22,374 nucleotides of DNA. Origin: Haplosporangium gracile (Eukaryota; Mortierellomycota; Mortierellomycetes; Mortierellales; Mortierellaceae). Below, piece by piece: positions 16,124-22,374 of this stretch. The stretch lies in the NCBI GenBank assembly GCA_015499985.1, contig JAAAUF010000690.1, positions 1 through 22,374 of the forward strand, read 5' to 3'. The notes below the pieces were generated by a model that did no database searches, was not told the origin of the DNA, and worked only from the letters and a program-made list of their open reading frames with translations. The translations under genes were made by a program, and so were the position numbers. The stretch's first letter is position 1. The number at the start of each line of letters is the position of its first letter.

Positions 16124-19100
16124 ATGGCATACTCGCAGCCACAGACGCCGACCATGCGTCCCACCGGACAGGCGCCACCTCCAAGACCTGGCTTCAGATC
16201 ACCTCATCCACAACAGCAAGAGCATCAACAAGGACACCCGGGACAGCCAGGACAACCAGGACAACCATATCCGGGACAACAGCTAGGAGGACAACAGTTC
16301 CCACCTAGACCTACTCCTCCCCATTCAGGTCAACAGCAGATGAACTACAGACCCGTGGGCCCCGGAAGTAACGGTCCTAGACCCGTACAACAACAAGGAG
16401 GAGCACCGCCAAGACCCATGCAGCAGCTACAGCACAACCAGGATCCCAACCATCTTCAACAACAAAATAACAATGCGTTAAGACGACCATCAGCGCAAGG
16501 AGGTCAAGCACCTCCTTCGCCTTCAAATCAGAGACCACCCATGACCACACCACCCTTCGGATCACAGCACCAGCAGCACCAGCAACAGCAAAGACCACCT
16601 CCAGCTATTGGTGGTGGTATCCAGCAACGTGCTGCGTCGCCCATGATTCGACCCGCTAATTTGCCACCACCCGGCTCGCCAGGCATGCCAAGACCCTTCC
16701 AGTCGCCCCAGATCCAGAATAGACCTCCCCCAGGACAGTTTGCAAGCCAGGGACAGCAGACTGCTCCGGGTTCACCTGCTATCAACCCTATGGGATTCAT
16801 TAGTGGACCCCCTAACGGACAGAACCGTTCGCAGCCGCCTACCCCAAGAATGCAGCACCAACAGCACCAACAACATCAGGGACCGCCCACTTCACAACAA
16901 TTGCACCAGCAGCACCAGCAGCCACTCCATCAACAACCACTGCACCAGCAACAACATCCTTCGCAGCCACAACCACCACCACAGTTTGGTCTGCACCAGC
17001 AACAGCAACAGCCGCATCCTCTAATGGGTCAGGATCCCGGATTGATAGCTGGCCCGCCCACGCCCACACCTCAGGCAGGTGCACAAAAGTCCAAGAGAAT
17101 GTACCCAGCCGGAATTAATGCTTACACGGAGCCACCAGCTTTCGAGGCAGCACCCAGCAACCACGGCTTTCAACACCCAGGAGTTCCCGCCCCTCATCAA
17201 GCAGGCGGTATGCAACAACAGCCTCCTGCCCATGGATCTCAGTTCTTTGTTCCTGGAGAGAAGCAGGCCCCTGCATTCGGACAGCCCATTCCTGCCTACC
17301 AACAGGGTCTTCAACCCCTCCAAGGACAGGCCGTCCAGCCCAATATGAATCAGCTTGCTGGACAGATGGGTGGTATGAACCTCGGTAACACTGGCTACGG
17401 CGGAGCTCAGGGCATTGTGGTAAGCAACTTCAGACGAGATACTGACTTTGAAAACGAGGTTTTTGATAACTGTCCATCTCGTCGATCGAAATACTGACTT
17501 TTTGTGCGCCATGTTTTTTGATAGCCTCTTTCAACCGTTGCTTTAATGGGTTCGGCACCCAAGATTTACGACTTGGATGCACCTCCACCACCCATTCGTT
17601 TGCCAGAGACAGTACGATTCTACTTCTGAAAGAATGATTTTGATATTATTTAAGTTACCGAGCAGTAACATTTATACTGACACGATATTGTTTTTGTTGT
17701 TGATATATATAGGCCTCGATTACTCAATCACCGTTTGCCAACTGCGATCCTTCGTACAAGAGATCGACATTGAATGCAATTCCTGCCACGTCGCAGTTGT
17801 TGACAAAGTCACGCCTGCCCTTTGGACTTGTCATTACGCCCTACCGCAGTGTCAAGGAAGGCGATGTACGTGTTCAAGAATTACTAGATCAACAGAATAA
17901 TGGAGATGAATTGGATCTTTATTTGAAAAAAAAAAAAAAAAACTTCGAAAGCTAACGGCATTTTTTGTTTCCTTTTTCACAATATCATAGGAACCTGTGC
18001 CAGTCGTGTCAGACTCGATTATTGCTCGTTGTCGTCGATGCAGGACATACATCAACCCTTTCGTCAAATTTGTTGAAGGCGGTCAGCGCTGGAAGTGCAA
18101 CATGTGTTACACGCTCAACGAAGGTACAAGATCGATGATTTACCTCAGGGGAAGGATTGTACTGGAAATGTTGATAATTGGTGATCATCGACCTAACTCG
18201 ATGTCATTCGTTGCCTTTTTATAATAGTGCCGTCATCGTTCGACTATGATTCTCAGACACAGCAGCCAGTGGACCGTTGGCAGCGCAAGGAGTTGAACCA
18301 TGCTGTTGTGGAGTACATTGCGCCCACAGAGTACATGATTCGCCCCCCTCAGCCTTTGGTCTACATGTTTGTGATTGACGTGTCCTACCCTGCAGTTCAG
18401 TGCGGCATGGTGGCCACAGCAGCAACAACTATTTTGGAATCACTCGACAGGATACCCAACGACGAAGGTCGCACCAAGATCGGAATCATCACCGTGGACA
18501 GCTCCATCCACTTTTACAACCTTAAGGTAAACGTTTTGAAGTTATTTAGCAAAAATATGGCTCAAATATTTATTAACAAAGTGGTTGGACACGCAGGCTA
18601 ACTTTACCACCTCGTCCATTTTGAATAGGCTGCGTCAGGAGAGCCACAGATGATGGTGGTGTCGGACCTTGAGGAGGCGTTCTTGCCTCAGCCCCAGGAT
18701 TTGCTCTGCAACCTCAGCGAATGCCGACCTGTCTTGGAGGCATTGCTGAACAGGATGAGTGACATGTTCAAGGATACCCATAATGTCGGTAATGCATTGG
18801 GCCCCGCTTTGAACTCGGCCTACAAGCTGGTGTCGCCCATTGGAGGAAAGATCTTGTGTCTGCAGGCCAGCTTGCCTAATCTGGAAGCAGGAGCACTGAA
18901 GATGCGCGAGGATCCCAAGCTTTTGGGAACTGCCAAAGAATCGACCCTTCTTCAGTCAGCGTCGTCCTTTTACAAGTCTCTTGCTGTTGAGTGCTCAAAG
19001 TCGCAGGTCTGCGTTGACATGTTCCTCTTTGGATCCCAATATTCGGACGTTGCCACTCTCAGTACGTATCCATGTCTTTCTCGCCTGCTGTGTTATCATT

Positions 19101-20727
19101 ATTGTGAATGCAAGACTGACATATGGTGTACATATTACGGGATACTTGATTAGGTTGTTTGCCCCGATTCACAGGAGGAAGCACATTCTTCTACCCGGCC
19201 TTTACGGCAGCAAAGTCGGAAGATGCTCTCAAGTTTGCCCACGAATTGGCCGAGTTTTTGTCTCAGAGGATTGCGTTGGAGGCTGTGATGCGTGTGAGAG
19301 CTTCGAAGGGACTCCGCATGTCGGCCTTCTATGGAAACTTTTTTGTTCGCTCGACGGACTTGCTGTCGCTACCCAATGTCCCTCGTGACCAGTCTTACTC
19401 GATTGAGGTCAGCTTTGACGACAATCTCTCTATTCCTGTGGTCTGCTTCCAAACCGCCCTCTTACACACTTCTTCCTCGGGTGAGCGTCGCATTCGTGTA
19501 TTGACATTGGCGTTGCCAGTGACGACGAGTCTGTCAGAGTTGTACGCATCAGCGGATCAGGTGGCAATTACAACGTTGTTGGCATGCAAGGGAGTGGAGC
19601 GTGGCATGAACGCAAAGCTGGACGATGCCCGTGGTGCGTTAACCAACAAGGTTGTTGACATTCTGGGTGTATATAAGACCCACATGACAGCATCCTCCTC
19701 TGGCGCCACACCTAACCTCCAGATCTGCGACAATCTCAAGTTACTGCCTCTGTTGACATTGGGGATGCTCAAGCATGTAAGCTATATTACAGTTGTGGTT
19801 TTACTCTTTTGCATTTGCTCTTTGACTGGCACAAATGCTTGTTATTGATCTGACTCTACATTGCTGTATTTATAGGTTGGTCTGCGTGGAGGGTCACAGA
19901 TTCCTTCGGATCTCCGGTCATATGCGATGCACCTGCTGTCAACATTGCCTTCGCAATGCCTGATTCCTTTCCTTCACCCCCGCTTCTACTCTTTGCATGA
20001 TATGCCTGAACACTGCGGGACGATTGGAGATCAGGGCATTGAGATGCCTCAGGCGATGAACTTGAGCAGCGAGCGGTTGTCGCGTTCAGGATTGTTTATG
20101 CTAGAGGACGGACAAAATATATTTTTGTGGATTGGTCGGGATGCTGTTCCTCAGCTCTGCATGGATCTCTTTGGCGTCCCTGACTACCAAAGCATTCGCG
20201 GCGGCAAGGTAACACACTATTTTTCTTACTTAATTGTCAAAATTTTGTTACTTGGCAGCACTCGTCATGGCTATAAAATTGCGTGTATTTTGTTTTGCTC
20301 CGCAGCTCGCAGAGACATGCGCATATTTGACTATAATTAACACATATATATATTTTTTTTATAAATTAGACGACATTGCCAACACTGGAGACGGATTTCA
20401 ACCAGAGAGTGAATTTGATTGTGGGCAAGGCTCGTGAGATGCGCAGGACGTCGTACTATTCTCAGTTGTATATTGTTAAGGAGGATGGCGATGCGGCATT
20501 GCGTCTGTGGTTCTTGAGCCATCTGATTGAGGACCGTGCTGAGCCCATTATGAGCTACTACCAATACCTTGGCCATCTTAAGGATCGGGTAAGCTATTCA
20601 ACCAGGATGCGTGCATGCCAGGGGGTTTATTTTGATCTGATGCAGTTTGTGAGGCAGCAGCGTTGACTAACTCAAGTCTATGCTTCTTTATTTTCATCTT
20701 CAATAGGTCAACAGCGGATCATTTTAA
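16124..20727 (+). CDS. SEC24: COPII coat cargo-adaptor subunit Sec24
   Basis: Ten exons: 16124-17419, 17525-17611, 17713-17865, 17991-18123, 18228-18526, 18629-19061, 19154-19776, 19876-20208, 20370-20588 and 20707-20727. They give 1198 residues; all nine introns are GT..AG. Residues 1 to about 320 are Gln/Pro-rich and disordered, then [12 protein letters not shown], a conserved lead-in. The Sec24 zinc finger has C526, C529, C548 and C551 (CRRC..CNMC). The trunk (vWA-like) starts near 598 ([13 protein letters not shown]). Beta-sandwich and helical regions follow ([21 protein letters not shown]). A gelsolin-like repeat lies at about 1070-1115 ([19 protein letters not shown]). The end ([13 protein letters not shown]) is typical, with only VNSGSF coming from the last 21-nt exon. 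Sec24 joins Sec23 on ER exit sites, recruits cargo into COPII vesicles and binds Sar1-activated membranes. The start codon has A at -3 and G at +4. Identification is secure. Confidence 0.97.
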
Positions 20728-20816
20728 GTGCACTACATTGAAAAACATACAGCTTGCCCAAGTGTTTTGATAAAAAAAAAAGTTTGGCGCGTAAAGAGGG
20801 TGAGATAGAGAGAGAG

Positions 20817-20822
20817 AATAAA
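20817..20822 (+). terminator. AATAAA poly(A) signal candidate after Sec24
   Basis: Canonical AATAAA about 90 bp after the Sec24 stop codon, directly after a GAGA run. The position fits a normal cleavage site just downstream. Confidence 0.6.
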
Positions 20823-22224
20823 GATATTATTTCAATAGCTTGGAACGTCCAATACAGCGGTTCGAGGTTTTAGGGAACTCAGACTTGAATGGACAACATG
20901 ACTAGGCTCCCCTTGGTCGTGGTCAAGATGTGATTGCAGGATAGATCTTGCAGCTCAAGGACGTTTGGAACCAGGGAACAGCCTTAAATCATTTCAGGTT
21001 TTCAACTCCAGGTGGATGTGGCGAAGCATGTGCTACAAACAACTTTGCGGCAGTTACGAAGCGAGCCAGATAGCAGGATATCGACGGAACATTTCTTCCA
21101 GAGATTTTCGAATTTGTAATCGGGGGTGGGGACAGAACGCAATGTTGAGGGAGACTGGGGACGGCGGAATGAAGGAAAGGGTCACGAGTCAAACTTTTCC
21201 ATTGACGCTTGTTGTATAGAATTGATGCCGAGCATTCTTTTGGCAGAGTCTTTTTTTGATCGTTTGGCGCGAAACGAGGAGGTGAGAATCCCATGAGAAG
21301 GTTGAGTTTCTGTTGACGTTTTGGGTTCTGGGTAGTAAGGCGTAAAAAGATGGTAGTCTTATGTGAGCATGCTTTGATGTTTTTTTTATGAAAACGCACT
21401 TTAACTTTTTGCTATTGTCATTTACACATGCCTCTTAGTTATCATGCTGCCTGGCAGTAAACAAACTAACTCCACTGCCATGTCAGGGGTATGTATGAGT
21501 GGTCATCAGAATCAAGGCGATACCAAGTACAAAATTAGCATACTTGACGCTACGATGTCCAAAGCGTACTTGTTCAGGCGCTACACCGACCTCTTTTTAA
21601 CCATGCGACACGTTTGGATTTTTTTTTTTTTAAAAAAAAAGCAGGCACCGTGAATGCGATTGTTCCACTTCCTGCCAATCATCTCGATGTGTAAACACCG
21701 TACAGAAGAGTCAGGGACTCAGCGCGTTTTCGCGAAAAATGTAACATACACCCGCGTCCTGAGGATCATTGTTGAGGATCCAAAAATAGGATAGCTTGAG
21801 TTGCAAGCCCTTGAACTTTAGACCATTGGATGGTTTGACAAATTTTATTGTGTACGAATAACATCTGCTTTATGCTTTTGAGTTGTAGAAGCGGACAATT
21901 TTTTTTTCTCAAACACACCCACCTCCTGGTCTTTCATGGGACCATATGGTTACATCTCATTGCTAAAGATCCTATTTGGTTGAATGCGCATTTTAGATCT
22001 CAATGCGTCTTTTGCGTTCGCTGTTGCTGTTCTTGGTACTTTTCTACAACACCAAACCCCCCCTACTCCGAACGACTATGTCTCGATATCGAAGAGTGCC
22101 TTGTAGAGGCGGGTGAGATAGGTGTGCAGTTGAATCACCAAGGCGTTCCACTTACATTTGCTCGGACCGCGATCTCGTCGTTCTTTAAGAAAAGAATAAA
22201 CATAAGAGAGGGGACTTCATGACA

Positions 22225-22267
22225 CCAGCCACCTTGTCAGCATAAAATGTGCCGACGAGGTGGCTGG
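22225..22267. repeat. 18-bp inverted repeat with a 7-nt spacer
   Basis: The left arm CCAGCCACCTTGTCAGCA (22225-22242) and the right arm at 22250-22267 are reverse complements with two mismatches, separated by seven bases. As plus-strand RNA, one of the two mismatches is a G-U wobble. No T-run follows. It could be a hairpin in a transcript, a protein-binding palindrome or a remnant of a small inverted-repeat element. Confidence 0.75.
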
Positions 22268-22374
22268 GTTCAGAGCTTCTCATACATCTATTCTTGGCGC
22301 ACATAACCGCCGCTGAATGATGCCTTTTACTTGGCTGCTTTTTGTCTTTTCGTTCTTCCCTTCTTGCTTCGCCC

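Larger units (their letters stand above)
20728..22374. other. Gene-poor right end of the window
   Basis: About 1.65 kb without a supported gene. It begins with the Sec24 3' UTR. It contains a T13/A9 inverted run (21619-21640), a short 7-bp inverted repeat near 21452-21480 (TGGCAGT..ACTGCCA), a GCGCGTTTTCGCG element near 21721, and a strong hairpin-forming inverted repeat at 22225-22267. Two stretches read like protein (20990-21118 and about 22060-22222) but have no recognised domain. The right end may be the promoter of a gene lying outside. Confidence 0.5.

Noticed and set aside
20859..20869. GGTTCGAGGTT resembling a tRNA B box
   Set aside because: It lacks the closing CC of the consensus, no A box lies at the right distance and no cloverleaf can be drawn.
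20989..21399. A 136-codon minus-strand frame after Sec24
   Set aside because: No domain, basic and Pro/Ser-rich composition, and no splice sites that lead anywhere. More likely non-coding.
21619..21640. T13/A9 inverted run as a possible terminator or transposon end
   Set aside because: Simple AT slippage sequence; no matching second end, no target-site duplication and no adjacent gene.

Overview
The window looks like nuclear DNA of a filamentous, early-diverging fungus, most likely a member of Mortierellaceae or a relative in Mucoromycota; that placement is inference. The genes carry many short introns (about 70-185 nt) with GT..AG borders and CTAAC/CTRAY-like branch sites. Intergenic gaps are short, pyrimidine tracts sit upstream of start codons, and disordered Q/P/S/T-rich protein regions are common. 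There are no bacterial features, no rRNA or tRNA genes, no CRISPR array and no recognisable transposon.

Seven protein-coding genes can be reconstructed, with 26 introns in total. All splice joins below were read by eye and keep frame, and several are also supported by family conservation. Left to right they are: (1) AIG2-like gamma-glutamylcyclotransferase-fold protein, copy 1, + strand, 1234-1921. (2) An 882-residue RING-H2 protein with a possible N-myristoylation signal, - strand, 2255-5130. (3) A small membrane protein that may belong to the Apq12 nuclear-envelope family, - strand, 6425-7078. (4) INTS9, the catalytically dead metallo-beta-lactamase/beta-CASP subunit of the Integrator complex, + strand, 7552-10499, nine exons. 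(5) AIG2-like protein, copy 2, - strand, 10676-11485, a paralogue of gene 1 that shares its first intron position. (6) A linker-histone (H1/H5 globular domain) protein with hyperacidic arms and a lysine-rich tail, + strand, 12340-15068, five exons. (7) Sec24, the COPII cargo-adaptor subunit, + strand, 16124-20727, ten exons.

Genes 1/2 and 4/5 are convergent, with 333 bp and 176 bp between stop codons. Genes 3/4 and 5/6 are divergent, sharing promoters of 473 and 854 bp. The last 1.65 kb has no gene I can support, but it holds AT-rich DNA, open-frame scraps and a strong inverted repeat near the right end. The first 112 bases may be the 3' end of a gene that starts outside the window.

These genes do not form one pathway. 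They cover glutathione/gamma-glutamyl metabolism, ubiquitin ligation, nuclear-envelope biology, RNA processing, chromatin and ER export, as expected of an ordinary housekeeping region in a fungal chromosome. I found no clear new multi-gene system. The most interesting points are an Integrator subunit in a fungus, the acidic/basic H1-like protein, and the inverted AIG2 paralogue pair with a differing second intron.
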